Below are positions 47,397-56,414 of a stretch of 64,000 bases of DNA, in pieces. This DNA comes from Aliidiomarina maris (GTDB lineage: Bacteria; Pseudomonadota; Gammaproteobacteria; Enterobacterales; Alteromonadaceae), in the NCBI RefSeq assembly GCF_003987335.1, contig NZ_PIPK01000006.1, positions 62,001-126,000 of the forward strand, given 5' to 3'. The notes under the pieces are model-generated. The model was not told where the DNA came from. It searched no databases and worked only from the letters and a program-made list of their open reading frames with translations. Position numbers and translations under genes: made by a program. Every line of letters begins with the position of its first letter. Position 1 is the stretch's first letter.

Positions 47397-48350
47397 ATGA
47401 GGCGACCCAGAGTTGGGCTTATCCTTCACCCGCAATTCAGTCCTTTCCATTTCTCGGTGCCCTACATGGTTTTCAGTATTACCCTGCCTGATGGCCCGTT
47501 GTTCGAATTGGTGATTGTGGCACCGGGAGGACAGCCTCTGAATTCCGAGCGGGCAATGACTATTGAGCCTGATGGAGGTTTGGAGCTACTGGATCACGTT
47601 GATATTGCCGTGGTGCCCGGCTGGCATGACTTGAATGAGGCGCCACCGTCAGAATTAACAGAGGCGCTTGCTCGTTGCCATGAGCGCGGCGCGCATGTGG
47701 TCGGCCTTTGTTATGGAACCTATGCTCTAGCGTACGGGGGATTGCTGGACAATAAACGAGCTTCAACCCACTGGCTGGCTGAGCAGGACTTTCTCCAGCG
47801 CTTCCCGAAGGTAAAACTCGATACCAATGCCCTTTACGTTGAGGATGATCGGCTGGTCACTTCGGCAGGAACGGCTGCGGGACTGGATTGCTGCCTATTC
47901 CTCGTGCGTGAATACTATGGCGCCAAGACGGCCAATACGATTGCCCGACTCATGGTGGTTCCGCCTCATCGGGAAGGAGGTCAGGCTCAGTTTATTGAAC
48001 AACCCGTCGCGATCTCCACCCAGGATGCCCACATCAACCGGCTTCTAGATTACCTGCGGGAAAACCTGGCCGACACCCACACCATTGATGAGCTTGCCTC
48101 CCGTACCGCTATGAGCCGACGCACCTTCACACGTCATTTTCAAAAAGCTACCGGCATGCCGGTGTTGGAGTGGTTGGTGAGTGAGCGATTAAGGCAAGGG
48201 CGTGAGCTACTGGAAACAACATCGCTGTCTGTTGAAGCCATAGCGGAAAGAGTTGGCTTTCATACAGCTACTTCTTTCCGACAGCACTTCAAACAGCGGC
48301 ATCATGTTAGTCCGCGAGACTGGCGCAAGACGTTCGGGGATGCCGACTAA
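47397..48350 (+). CDS. GlxA-family (DJ-1/PfpI plus AraC) transcriptional regulator
   Basis: A 317-residue regulator. The N-terminal DJ-1/PfpI domain (about 5-190) has the nucleophile-elbow-like VVGLCYGTYALA with Cys105. The C-terminal AraC helix-turn-helix (about 215-315) has ASRTAMSRRTFTRHFQKATG and AERVGFHTATSFRQHFKQR. Frames begin at 47376 and 47391, but AAGGAG is correctly spaced (7 nt) only for ATG 47397. It is divergent from the MBL-fold gene across 144 bp, suggesting local regulation. Confidence 0.9.
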   Translation: MRRPRVGLILHPQFSPFHFSVPYMVFSITLPDGPLFELVIVAPGGQPLNSERAMTIEPDGGLELLDHVDIAVVPGWHDLNEAPPSELTEALARCHERGAHVVGLCYGTYALAYGGLLDNKRASTHWLAEQDFLQRFPKVKLDTNALYVEDDRLVTSAGTAAGLDCCLFLVREYYGAKTANTIARLMVVPPHREGGQAQFIEQPVAISTQDAHINRLLDYLRENLADTHTIDELASRTAMSRRTFTRHFQKATGMPVLEWLVSERLRQGRELLETTSLSVEAIAERVGFHTATSFRQHFKQRHHVSPRDWRKTFGDAD

Positions 48351-48590
48351 GTGCGCGCCATTTCCATCTGATTTGGAACACTCACGCACTGTGATTTCGA
48401 CAACAACTTATCCAGATTAATAGTATATGCGCTGATCATATTTCCAAGAGGCGACCTATTAGATCGCATGGAATGAGCTCAAAGTTATCCAAATCAGATA
48501 GGTATGTGTAGCGATTGGAAAGTCCTCCAGGAGAGTCCCTGACCGCTGTTGGAGAACTCTCGCTCATGTGATCATCCAGCCACTACTTTC

Positions 48591-48609
48591 CGCCCCAGTT
48601 GCCGGGGCG
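48591..48609 (-). terminator. Hairpin at the end of the defence operon (weak terminator candidate)
   Basis: CGCCCC (48591-48596) pairs with GGGGCG (48604-48609) just downstream of the DUF262 gene stop. There is no T-tract, so termination is doubtful. The rest of the 272-bp gap between glxA and this gene holds another short inverted repeat (GAGAGT 48531-48536, ACTCTC 48556-48561) and no gene that I can see. Confidence 0.35.
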
Positions 48610-48622
48610 CTGTTCCCACTGC

Positions 48623-50731
48623 TCAATCAGCATCGTTCCCCATCTGCTTTTCGAACGCCTGTCGAATGAGCCCCATTACATAGGCCAGCTCAGATTCCTC
48701 ACTTAACCCTACTTCCACATCGCCGTTTCCCCAACGTCCGAGGTTGGTCACGTCACGAGCCATCCCTTTCGGATCGCTCAACTCGTGAAACGGCATATTC
48801 AGAGACAGTCGCAAACGGGTCTTTTGCGGGACCACATCGACAAAATTCGTTTCGGCTTTGAACGCTATATAGAGCTTGAGGACCTCTTCAGTGACGCTCG
48901 GGTCGAGCGCCAGGACTTCCTTTCGAAGCTGCTCAAATAGAGCGCGCATTGGGCTCCCGTTTGCCAGTTGAGGGTGATCCTCAAGGTTGTAGGCTTCTGG
49001 TTTGACGGCCACGTTGCGGTAGGTATCGAGGATCTCGTCCGGCAATACCGGAGCCGCCCAAACCCGCACCGCTTGCTGGGCCAGCTTGGCGGCCCGACTC
49101 TTAATTGAGTCCTCATTCCATGCTTCTACAGCTCCCAGGCCCTCGTTGAGCCGTAGAGGGCTTTGTTTGAATCCGCCCTGCATATCACGCTTCTCGATGA
49201 ACGCTCGGTCGCTGTACTCTGAGTTGTAGCCCGTAAGAGTCAGGTTACCCAGTGTATGCAGCCAGGTTTCATGCACACGCTTCCATTCCGAGCCTAGTTC
49301 ATCTCTCCAACCAGAGGGCAGGTTTTCATTCTGCGGCATGATGTGTTCGATCGTGTATTCGTCGACCGGAACCCGTTCCTTGCGCTCAAAGTTTTCCATG
49401 CGGCGTAACCAGTAGCTACGGCTGCGGAAATTGTATAAATCGCGTACTGCCAGTTCCCTTTTGAACTCTTCGTCATTCGGAAAACGCCGGTATGACTTCA
49501 AGCTAAGTAGGTGAGCCTTGATGCTCTCCAGGTAACGGTTCTTCTGCAATGATTTGTGAAAAGTGGCAAAGGTCTTGTTCAGCGAGTTTGTGGGGATGGC
49601 ACAAACGGCACGACGGAACACATAAGCCTCAATCAGCCGAATAGCGCTATGAAAGTCATCTCGGGACAGATTGTCCTGTTGGTAATCATGGTAAAGCTCC
49701 AGCAGGAACGGATAGGCCACATCAACTTTGAGTTCCCGCAGATCCTTAAATGCCATTCCTAACTGTTTATCTGTTTCTTTCCCCAATGCCATCGCACAAA
49801 AATACCGAGCGAAAGCATGTATTTCAGCAACCAATAAATCGACACCAGCACTCGCCACTTCGGCGCGACGTGAATGCTGTTTGAAAGCCTCGTATACCTC
49901 ATCTAACCGTGGAATTTCGCCGGTTTTAACCGTGAGGTAGTGGCGCATGAAGCTGTCAAAGTAAACGCCATAGCCTTCTTGCCCGAATTCCACCTCCATC
50001 GGACGCCAATGATCGCGATAGAGCCGAGTTTGATGCTCCGGCTCCAGTCCCATCAGCACATAGTTCCGGATCAGGTCAGCCTGGCTCAGAGCTTTTCCTG
50101 TGGAATTCATGCTCTCAAAAATGAGTTGCGGGTTATCCTGGTCTCGGCTCAGCGCAATATCAACGATGATGAGCTTTGAAAGGCCCCGGCAGAGGGTTTC
50201 CAGTTCCCCGTTAAGCCGCTCAATTTGGCTGTTGAAGAACTCGAAGTTTTCCTGGATTCGAAGAGAACCGTCATCAGGTAACGGCTTCTGCGTGACCAAC
50301 GCCAGAAGGCTCTCTTTGTCCGTCTGAGTCAATAGCAGTTTGTACGCTCGCTCACCCTCTTCCAACGGGTTAAGCAGGTAGTAATTGCGCAGCTTCTTAG
50401 CCGAAAACCCCTCCAAAGGTTCTGTGTCCCCAAGGTGTCGAGATAGCGCCTCAAGAATCAGCATGGTGGTAGTCAGTCGCTGTTGCCCATCAATGACCAA
50501 CAGTGGTGATTGACTGGATACCTGATAAAGCCCCTTCTCGATGTAGACCACCGAGCCGATGAAATGTGCTGATATGCCATCGTTGGTACCGGCTCGCATG
50601 ATGTCGTCCCACAGTTGACGACATTGCTGTTCAGACCAAGAGTACGTTCTCTGGTAGATCGGAATGACAAATTGTGGCGACTTCTTCAGGAAGTCGAGCA
50701 ACTTGGCTTCTGTCGCTTTCATAACGGGCAC
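48623..50731 (-). CDS. GmrSD-like DUF262/DUF1524/DUF5655 protein
   Basis: A 702-residue protein. The N-terminal DUF262 (ParB/Srx-like NTPase) shows IPIYQRTYSW (23-32), VIDGQQRLTT (79-88) and FESMNSTGKAL (205-215). The DUF1524 His-Me/HNH nuclease domain shows EHIMPQ (462-467) and GNLTLTGYN (495-503). A C-terminal DUF5655-like domain covers about 600-695. The first two domains are those of GmrSD type IV restriction enzymes, which cut modified phage DNA in an NTP-dependent way. The start is GTG at 50731 with AAGGA close by; ATG at 50722 is an alternative. It is the last gene of the operon, 48 bp after the small acidic gene. Nuclease activity is inferred. Confidence 0.88.
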   Translation of the reverse strand: MPVMKATEAKLLDFLKKSPQFVIPIYQRTYSWSEQQCRQLWDDIMRAGTNDGISAHFIGSVVYIEKGLYQVSSQSPLLVIDGQQRLTTTMLILEALSRHLGDTEPLEGFSAKKLRNYYLLNPLEEGERAYKLLLTQTDKESLLALVTQKPLPDDGSLRIQENFEFFNSQIERLNGELETLCRGLSKLIIVDIALSRDQDNPQLIFESMNSTGKALSQADLIRNYVLMGLEPEHQTRLYRDHWRPMEVEFGQEGYGVYFDSFMRHYLTVKTGEIPRLDEVYEAFKQHSRRAEVASAGVDLLVAEIHAFARYFCAMALGKETDKQLGMAFKDLRELKVDVAYPFLLELYHDYQQDNLSRDDFHSAIRLIEAYVFRRAVCAIPTNSLNKTFATFHKSLQKNRYLESIKAHLLSLKSYRRFPNDEEFKRELAVRDLYNFRSRSYWLRRMENFERKERVPVDEYTIEHIMPQNENLPSGWRDELGSEWKRVHETWLHTLGNLTLTGYNSEYSDRAFIEKRDMQGGFKQSPLRLNEGLGAVEAWNEDSIKSRAAKLAQQAVRVWAAPVLPDEILDTYRNVAVKPEAYNLEDHPQLANGSPMRALFEQLRKEVLALDPSVTEEVLKLYIAFKAETNFVDVVPQKTRLRLSLNMPFHELSDPKGMARDVTNLGRWGNGDVEVGLSEESELAYVMGLIRQAFEKQMGNDAD

Positions 50732-50779
50732 TATCCTTTTTTGTTCTGTTACTACTATTCAACGTTTGTTTTAGCCTGA

Positions 50780-51115
50780 TTACACGGCCCGCAGCTCTTC
50801 AAACTCGCTTTTGGGTAACCACTCGATTGTTATGTCGTTACCGCGTATTTTCACAACGCCCTGGCTAGCGTTCGGTTTATCGTGTTTGGCGCGATACACC
50901 AGCAAGGTGTCCAGCAGCTCCATCAAATGCATTTTGAAGCCGGAATCCTTCAATAAATCGTGATCAGCCTCCTCGAACCGCCAACGAGCATGATCGAGGC
51001 GGTTATCATCGGAATCACTCAGAAAAAACACTTCCCCTTCTGCTCGATTATCTGCCAGGTACTGTTCCGCCAGTTGGTCTAGTCGGGTTTGATCGAAGTT
51101 AGCGTCGTAGCTCAT
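50780..51115 (-). CDS. Small acidic protein of unknown function, coupled to the PD-(D/E)XK gene
   Basis: A 111-residue protein with 24 acidic against 14 basic residues and no membrane segment or Cys. The N-terminal half is rich in Asp (FFLSDSDDNRLDHARW), the middle looks helical (HLMELLDTLLVYRAKH) and the end looks like two strands (GVVKIRGNDITIEWLP). Its ATG overlaps the stop of the nuclease gene upstream by 4 bp, indicating coupled translation and suggesting it works with that protein, as a subunit, adaptor or inhibitor. No family recognised. Confidence 0.75.
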   Translation of the reverse strand: MSYDANFDQTRLDQLAEQYLADNRAEGEVFFLSDSDDNRLDHARWRFEEADHDLLKDSGFKMHLMELLDTLLVYRAKHDKPNASQGVVKIRGNDITIEWLPKSEFEELRAV

Positions 51116-52458
51116 ATCTCGTTTCCTCCTGATAGAGTCGTGCTGTCAGCACAACTCAAGCCTGTTAAAAGCTCGTCCAGAACGCCCCGTTGTGGGCTGT
51201 TAGAAAAGTCGGCAAGGTGGATGATGCCTTGGTATTCAAGGGCTTCGGCGTATGTCATAACCCGAGGAAATATCTTGCTTTTCAGTGCAGCAGGCTCTGA
51301 AAGCTTCAGAGTCGGCATCAGGCCCTCTATAGAGCGATCAGCATGCTCTGTCAGCAGGCAGCCCACATGGAGCATCTTGGAGCCGTAAAACAGCATAAGA
51401 ACCGCCTCTTTGGCCCATGGCCCGGTCTCCAGTCGATAGAAAGCGCCACGGTTACGCGTCCCATTACCCGCTCGGAAAAAATTAAATCTAGGCGCGTACA
51501 GGAGGCTGGCAGCATTATCTTGAAAAGCGGTATAGACGAAGGGGCTCAACAACTCTACGTTTTCCGGCCCAATCCTGGTCATGTCACCTTTACTGACAAA
51601 CGGCTCGAATAGCTCTTCGAGATTGCTTGTTAATGCTTGTTCAAGCCAACTTGCGTGTATGGCAGGTAATTCTCTGGTCAACTGGATTGCCTGCTCGTGG
51701 TGTCGCTTTCCCTCGGCAATGCCCTCTTCGAGAATGTCTTTTAGCGTTTTCACCTTGCTCACATACTCCTTCGTTGCCCGTTCTACCACTGCCTGATAAT
51801 CCAGCAACGCCCAAGCGATGTGAGATTGCCGGTCGACAGCGTTGACGCATGACTCAAGCCAAGTATGAATACTGTCTTGTTGGGTATTTTTCCGGTAACT
51901 GAGATTTTGATAGTGAGCGACCGGTTGGCTGTTGGTGTTGAGCAAACGGGATGTCCGGTGACAAACCGTTAACCCACCCAAACCAAAGGCAGAGGGGGCC
52001 TGTCGATTTTTAGTCAGGTAAATAAACAGCGTCTCGTCTGCCTGTGCCGGATCCGTGGCATTAATCACCTCAAGGTAACGCGCAACCTGCCGGGGCTGGT
52101 CCTGCGCATTGAGTTTGTTTTCGACAACGATCTGACGTTTACCATCAGTTATCCACAGGTCAATCTGATCTCCCTGGCCATTCGGACAATGTTCTTTCAG
52201 CACGGATACAGATGTCGGATCCAGCCAATCCTGTCGTCCGATAGCCTCCAGGAAGAGTTCAAGAAATCGCGTTCCCTGATAATGCTTCCCCTTCGGATTC
52301 AGCAGAGCATAGATAAACCGGGTATGAAGCCGGACTTCATCATTGACTGACAGAACCGAGCTGAGCAGATTGAAGTCATTCAATCCCTTTCGTGTTTGTT
52401 CTGCTTGTTCCTCGTCAAACGCTTCCAGCGCAGCGAAGAGTTCTTCCCATGATTCCAT
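51112..52458 (-). CDS. PD-(D/E)XK nuclease-superfamily protein (PDDEXK_4-like)
   Basis: A 448-residue protein whose N-terminal third has the nuclease core: Glu41 and His45 in SVNDEVRLHTRFIYALL, Asp100 in GDQIDLWI, and Glu113-x-Lys115 in VVENKLNAQDQPRQVARYL, with the Gln/Arg helix after it. The C-terminal two thirds (about 190-448) are unassigned. A TTG-started frame reaches 52482, but ATG at 52458 has a better ribosome site and starts 10 nt after the hsdR stop. It overlaps the acidic gene by 4 bp. A role as an accessory DNA-cutting component of the operon is inferred. Confidence 0.83.
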   Translation of the reverse strand: MESWEELFAALEAFDEEQAEQTRKGLNDFNLLSSVLSVNDEVRLHTRFIYALLNPKGKHYQGTRFLELFLEAIGRQDWLDPTSVSVLKEHCPNGQGDQIDLWITDGKRQIVVENKLNAQDQPRQVARYLEVINATDPAQADETLFIYLTKNRQAPSAFGLGGLTVCHRTSRLLNTNSQPVAHYQNLSYRKNTQQDSIHTWLESCVNAVDRQSHIAWALLDYQAVVERATKEYVSKVKTLKDILEEGIAEGKRHHEQAIQLTRELPAIHASWLEQALTSNLEELFEPFVSKGDMTRIGPENVELLSPFVYTAFQDNAASLLYAPRFNFFRAGNGTRNRGAFYRLETGPWAKEAVLMLFYGSKMLHVGCLLTEHADRSIEGLMPTLKLSEPAALKSKIFPRVMTYAEALEYQGIIHLADFSNSPQRGVLDELLTGLSCADSTTLSGGNEI

Positions 52459-52468
52459 TTCGCCTGCC

Positions 52469-55400
52469 TTATCCCGTCTCAACGCTGGTTTTGACCTGGT
52501 TATACACAGCCCGCATCAGGTACTGAGAAGCGATGTTGCGGAAAGACGCATCGTTCATCAGGCGTATGAAAATGTCTTCGTTGCCGTCCATGCGCTCTAC
52601 AAACAAGTTCTCAAGCTGCTTGTTAAATACCGGTTCGAAGTTCTCCAGGCTGTTGGCCATGACGGCCTGGCGAAGCTGTTCGTTGGCAACGGCGGTTTCC
52701 TTCACTTGGTCGAAGAACAGCTGATCTGCCGGGGTAAACTCAGTACCAAATCGCTCATTGAGCTTGTCGACCAGTGTCGATAACTGCACCTCTTCCTCTG
52801 CCTGGCCGGTACCGACCTCGGTCGGGCCATAGAGGGCTTCCGGCTCGCCTACTTTCAGGTCGATGGCTCCTTCACTGATTTTCTGAAGCCGGTAGTACTT
52901 CAGCTCTACCTCGTCATCAACCTGCACCGTGCGCGTATCGGTGGTGTAAGGCAGCTTGGTGAGCAGGAAGCGGGAATAGGTGTACAGCTTCTCGTGGTCC
53001 GAGTCCTGATAAGGAATAATCTGGGCAACGAAGCCGTACAGGTTACGGAAGCTGACCAATTGCCCCTTGAACAGGGCTTGGTCTTCCTCGCTCAATTTCT
53101 TGAAACGCTCGACAGCCAGGTCAATCAGACTGTTCAGCTTCTTATGTTCGCCGCCCGTCGGGTTCAGCCGGTTACGGAACCAGATCTCGCACCACGCGCT
53201 CACCTCACCCTCCGTAAAAATCTGCCAGGTGGACAGGGTGTGGGCCAGGTTATTGAGCTGCTGAGGGTCGGTATCCTCTTCCTTGGTGGTCACCTCGTAA
53301 TAGGGTTTGAACGCCTTGTAGATTTCATCCGGCTCATTCACGAAGTCCAGGACAAAGGTATCTGTCTTGCCCCTGGCCGTTCGGTTAAGCCGTGACAGCG
53401 TTTGCACCGCCTGAATGCCTGACAGCTTCTTATCCACATACATGCTGTGCAGCAAAGGCTGATCAAAGCCGGTTTGGTATTTTTCTGCGACCAGCAACAC
53501 CTGATATTCCTCGGTGTTGAATTTATCTGGCAGCTCAGACTCCTTGATGCCCTCGTTCATACCGACTTCGGTAAATGTCTTGTCAGCATATTCCTTGAGA
53601 GCGATTTCTCCCGAGAAGGCTACAAGGGACTTCACATCCTTATAGCCTTTGGATTTGATGTACTTGTCGAAGCCCAGCTTGTAGCGCACCGCATGTTCAC
53701 GAGAGCTGGTCACTACCATGGCCTTTGCCCTGCCACCGATCTTGTGGCGGGTATGGGTGCGGAAGTGCTCAACAATCACCTCCACCTTCTGCGCTATCTC
53801 ATAGTCGTGGAAGGACACAAAGCGAGCCAACGCCCGCGCTGCCTTGCGGCGCGGCACTTCAGGGTCATCCTCCACCTTCTGGATCAGCTTGTAATAACGC
53901 TTGTAGCAGGTGTAGTGGGCCAAAACGTCATGGATAAAGCCCTCTTCAATGGCCTGCCGCATACTGTAGTGATGGAACGGAGCTTCGCCGTTTCGTCCCG
54001 GCTCGTTAAACACCGCCATGGTCTTGAACTTAGGGGTAGCGGTGAACGCAAAAAAGCTCAGGTTGGGCTGTTTGGCACGTTTGAGCTGCTCACGGATGAG
54101 TTCCTTTTTGGCTTCTTCGCTAAGGCTCTCGTCCTCCATGTCCAGTAATTGCTCAGCAATGGCTGACTCGATGCCATCCTTGTTCAGGATCTTCCGCAGC
54201 TCCATGGCCGTTTCGCCACTTTGCGAGCTGTGAGCCTCATCCACAATCACTGCGAAGCGTTTGCCTTCCGTCGAAATTGAAATGCCTTTGCCTTTTTGCT
54301 CTAGCGTGCGGATGGTCTGACTGATGAAGGGGAATTTCTGGATAGTCGAGATGATGATAGGCACACCGTCAGCCAGTGCCTTGGCCAGTTGCTGAGTATT
54401 CTCGTCGATCTTCTGGACGACGCCCAACTTGTGCTCGAACTGGAAGATGGTGTTCTGCAATTGCTGGTCGAGTACCCGGCGGTCAGTAATCACCACCACG
54501 GAATGGAATACCTTCTCGTTGTTGGCATCGTGCAGACTGGACAAACGATGAGCTAACCAGGCAATGGAGTTGGATTTACCGGAACCCGCAGAGTGCTGTA
54601 CCAGATAGTTATGACCGGAACCCTTGGCTTTTGCATGCTGGGTCAGAGACCTAACGGCATCCAGCTGGTGATACCGAGGGAAAATCAGCGTTTCTTTGCG
54701 GTGGCGCTTGATACCCTTTTCGGTCACGACCGTTTTCTCTTCTACCTGAAGGTGCAGAAAACGGGCGAGGATATCCATCAGGCTGTCACGCTCCAGCACC
54801 TCTTGCCACAGGTAGGCGGTACGAACATCACCTTCCATGGGCGGGTTGCCAGCGCCGTGATTAAAACCCCGGTTGAAAGGCAGGAAAAAGGTATCCTTAC
54901 CCTCCAGGTGGGTCGTCATAAACGCTTGCTCGGTATCTACCGCAAAATGCACCAGGCAGCGATTCTTGAAGGCGAACAGCGGGTCTTTGGGGTTTCGTTC
55001 GAAGCGGTACTGGGACTTGGCATTTTCAACGGTCCACCCGGTCGCCGACATGGCATTTTTCAGCTCCAATGTGGCAACTGGGAGACCATTCACAGCCAGC
55101 ACCATGTCAGGAATTGCGCCCGTCTTGGTATGTACCTGACGAACCACGGTCAGCCTGTTCGCGGCGTAGCGTTCAGCCGCGCCGGTATCAATACTGGTAT
55201 TGGGAGCAAAATAAGCTAGCTTCACCGACTTGCCGACGCACTTGAAACCCTCGCGCAGCACGGTCAGGGCACCTTTTGCGGCCAGTTCCTTGGTTAAAGC
55301 ATCCAGGAGCATGCTCTCGGCCTTGCTCGCGTCCAGGTTGTTCAACCGCTCCCAGATCTTGGGTTGTGTCTTCTGCACAAAACTCACGACATCCGCCGGG

Positions 55401-55507
55401 AACAAGGCGGTTTCAGCATCGAAACTGGTGGGATCCCCCTTCTGGTAGCCACCCTGGGTGATCAGCGCCTGCTCTATGGCGTTCTCAAAGTCGATTTCTT
55501 TGTGCAT
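52469..55507 (-). CDS. hsdR: Type I restriction enzyme subunit R
   Basis: A 1012-residue motor and nuclease subunit. N-terminal PD-(D/E)XK site: Asp134 (AIPDMVL) and Glu148-x-Lys150 (LELK). Superfamily 2 helicase motifs follow: Walker A AGSGKS (307-312), DEAH (423-426), FFAFTATP, and the late QTLSRLNRT. The C-terminus is helical and should contact the methylase complex. It is complete in length. It follows the DinD-like gene by 40 bp and is preceded by AAGGAA. It translocates and cuts DNA lacking the host methylation pattern. Confidence 0.96.
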   Translation of the reverse strand: MHKEIDFENAIEQALITQGGYQKGDPTSFDAETALFPADVVSFVQKTQPKIWERLNNLDASKAESMLLDALTKELAAKGALTVLREGFKCVGKSVKLAYFAPNTSIDTGAAERYAANRLTVVRQVHTKTGAIPDMVLAVNGLPVATLELKNAMSATGWTVENAKSQYRFERNPKDPLFAFKNRCLVHFAVDTEQAFMTTHLEGKDTFFLPFNRGFNHGAGNPPMEGDVRTAYLWQEVLERDSLMDILARFLHLQVEEKTVVTEKGIKRHRKETLIFPRYHQLDAVRSLTQHAKAKGSGHNYLVQHSAGSGKSNSIAWLAHRLSSLHDANNEKVFHSVVVITDRRVLDQQLQNTIFQFEHKLGVVQKIDENTQQLAKALADGVPIIISTIQKFPFISQTIRTLEQKGKGISISTEGKRFAVIVDEAHSSQSGETAMELRKILNKDGIESAIAEQLLDMEDESLSEEAKKELIREQLKRAKQPNLSFFAFTATPKFKTMAVFNEPGRNGEAPFHHYSMRQAIEEGFIHDVLAHYTCYKRYYKLIQKVEDDPEVPRRKAARALARFVSFHDYEIAQKVEVIVEHFRTHTRHKIGGRAKAMVVTSSREHAVRYKLGFDKYIKSKGYKDVKSLVAFSGEIALKEYADKTFTEVGMNEGIKESELPDKFNTEEYQVLLVAEKYQTGFDQPLLHSMYVDKKLSGIQAVQTLSRLNRTARGKTDTFVLDFVNEPDEIYKAFKPYYEVTTKEEDTDPQQLNNLAHTLSTWQIFTEGEVSAWCEIWFRNRLNPTGGEHKKLNSLIDLAVERFKKLSEEDQALFKGQLVSFRNLYGFVAQIIPYQDSDHEKLYTYSRFLLTKLPYTTDTRTVQVDDEVELKYYRLQKISEGAIDLKVGEPEALYGPTEVGTGQAEEEVQLSTLVDKLNERFGTEFTPADQLFFDQVKETAVANEQLRQAVMANSLENFEPVFNKQLENLFVERMDGNEDIFIRLMNDASFRNIASQYLMRAVYNQVKTSVETG

Positions 55508-55547
55508 AACCTATGTTCCTTTTTAAAACTTGGCTGGGTTTCAGCGA

Positions 55548-56414
55548 CTACTCTTGGTCAGAATCGTCGTTATGCTGCTTTCCCAGCTTCTTCTGCGCGC
55601 TTTCTACCTGTTTGACGCTTTTATCCGGCGTGGGCAGGTTTTCTGGCATGGTGCCGCCCAGTTCGCCAATGGTTTGCCGAACCTTCTGGCCTACCTCGAA
55701 ATGGGTTTTGTTGGCGTTCTGCTTACCCTGAATGTTGTCCCGGCGAAGCTTCTCTTCTGCCTGTGTAGCACGGAACAGGTTGGCAGCAAGCTCCGTACTT
55801 CCCATGTAGTCCAGAATCTTGTGACTCTTCTTGAGCCCTTTTCTGGCATGTAAGTCCTTGGCTCCCAGCCCCCCGTATAGCCCTTTGTAGCCATGATCCT
55901 GAAAAATGGCGTAATCCAAGGGAGTCTCGACTCCTGCATCCTGGGCAGCCGCCGCCAGGTACTTGTTGTGGGCGATAAGCTCCTTACGGATTGCCAGGCG
56001 CTTCTCATCCTCGGAGAGGGATGTGAACTGCTCGCTGTCCTCCAGCTCCTGTCGGCGCGTCTGGATAGCGAAGTAGGTCTGGCCGTTGGCGATGACCGGC
56101 TTCGTAGGGTCGCCGTTTTGGACGATCAGGTAGCAGGCATAGCGTGACAGGTGGACATCCGGTACCGGACGTTGCGCTCCAGAGCCTATGTCGACCATTT
56201 TGCTGACGTCAGCAAAATGGTCTGAAACCTCGTTTCCTGACTTCGCGCAGGCCTGCTTCGCCTTATCAACAACCTGAACAAAATTTCGCCACTGCTGGTA
56301 CTCCAAGAGCGGTGCCAGCTCCCTGGCTGACCAGAACTCATTGCCGTGTTCATCCTCTCTTCGGATGCCTTCAAAACTCTCGTGGTGAGTATTGGTCGAC
56401 GGCGCATCAGCCAT
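55548..56414 (-). CDS. DinD-like (DNA damage-inducible protein D) protein
   Basis: A 288-residue protein resembling E. coli DinD: FEGIRREDEHGNEFWSARELAPLLEYQQWRNF at the start, DVHLSRYACYLIVQNGDPTKPVIANGQTYFA in the middle, and DHGYKGLYGGLGAKDLHARKGL plus DYMGSTELAANLFRATQAEEKL later. The first segment is the Bro-N-like or KilA-N-like type. E. coli DinD is LexA-regulated and reported to affect RecA. Here it sits between hsdS and hsdR; its ATG at 56414 (GGGAGG 6 nt before) overlaps the hsdS stop by 8 bp. Its role with the restriction system is unknown. Confidence 0.88.
   Translation of the reverse strand: MADAPSTNTHHESFEGIRREDEHGNEFWSARELAPLLEYQQWRNFVQVVDKAKQACAKSGNEVSDHFADVSKMVDIGSGAQRPVPDVHLSRYACYLIVQNGDPTKPVIANGQTYFAIQTRRQELEDSEQFTSLSEDEKRLAIRKELIAHNKYLAAAAQDAGVETPLDYAIFQDHGYKGLYGGLGAKDLHARKGLKKSHKILDYMGSTELAANLFRATQAEEKLRRDNIQGKQNANKTHFEVGQKVRQTIGELGGTMPENLPTPDKSVKQVESAQKKLGKQHNDDSDQE

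Noticed and set aside
53447-54148. 233-codon frame antisense to hsdR
   Set aside because: It lies wholly opposite the well-supported hsdR gene, has no motif of its own, and reads as a composition-driven shadow.
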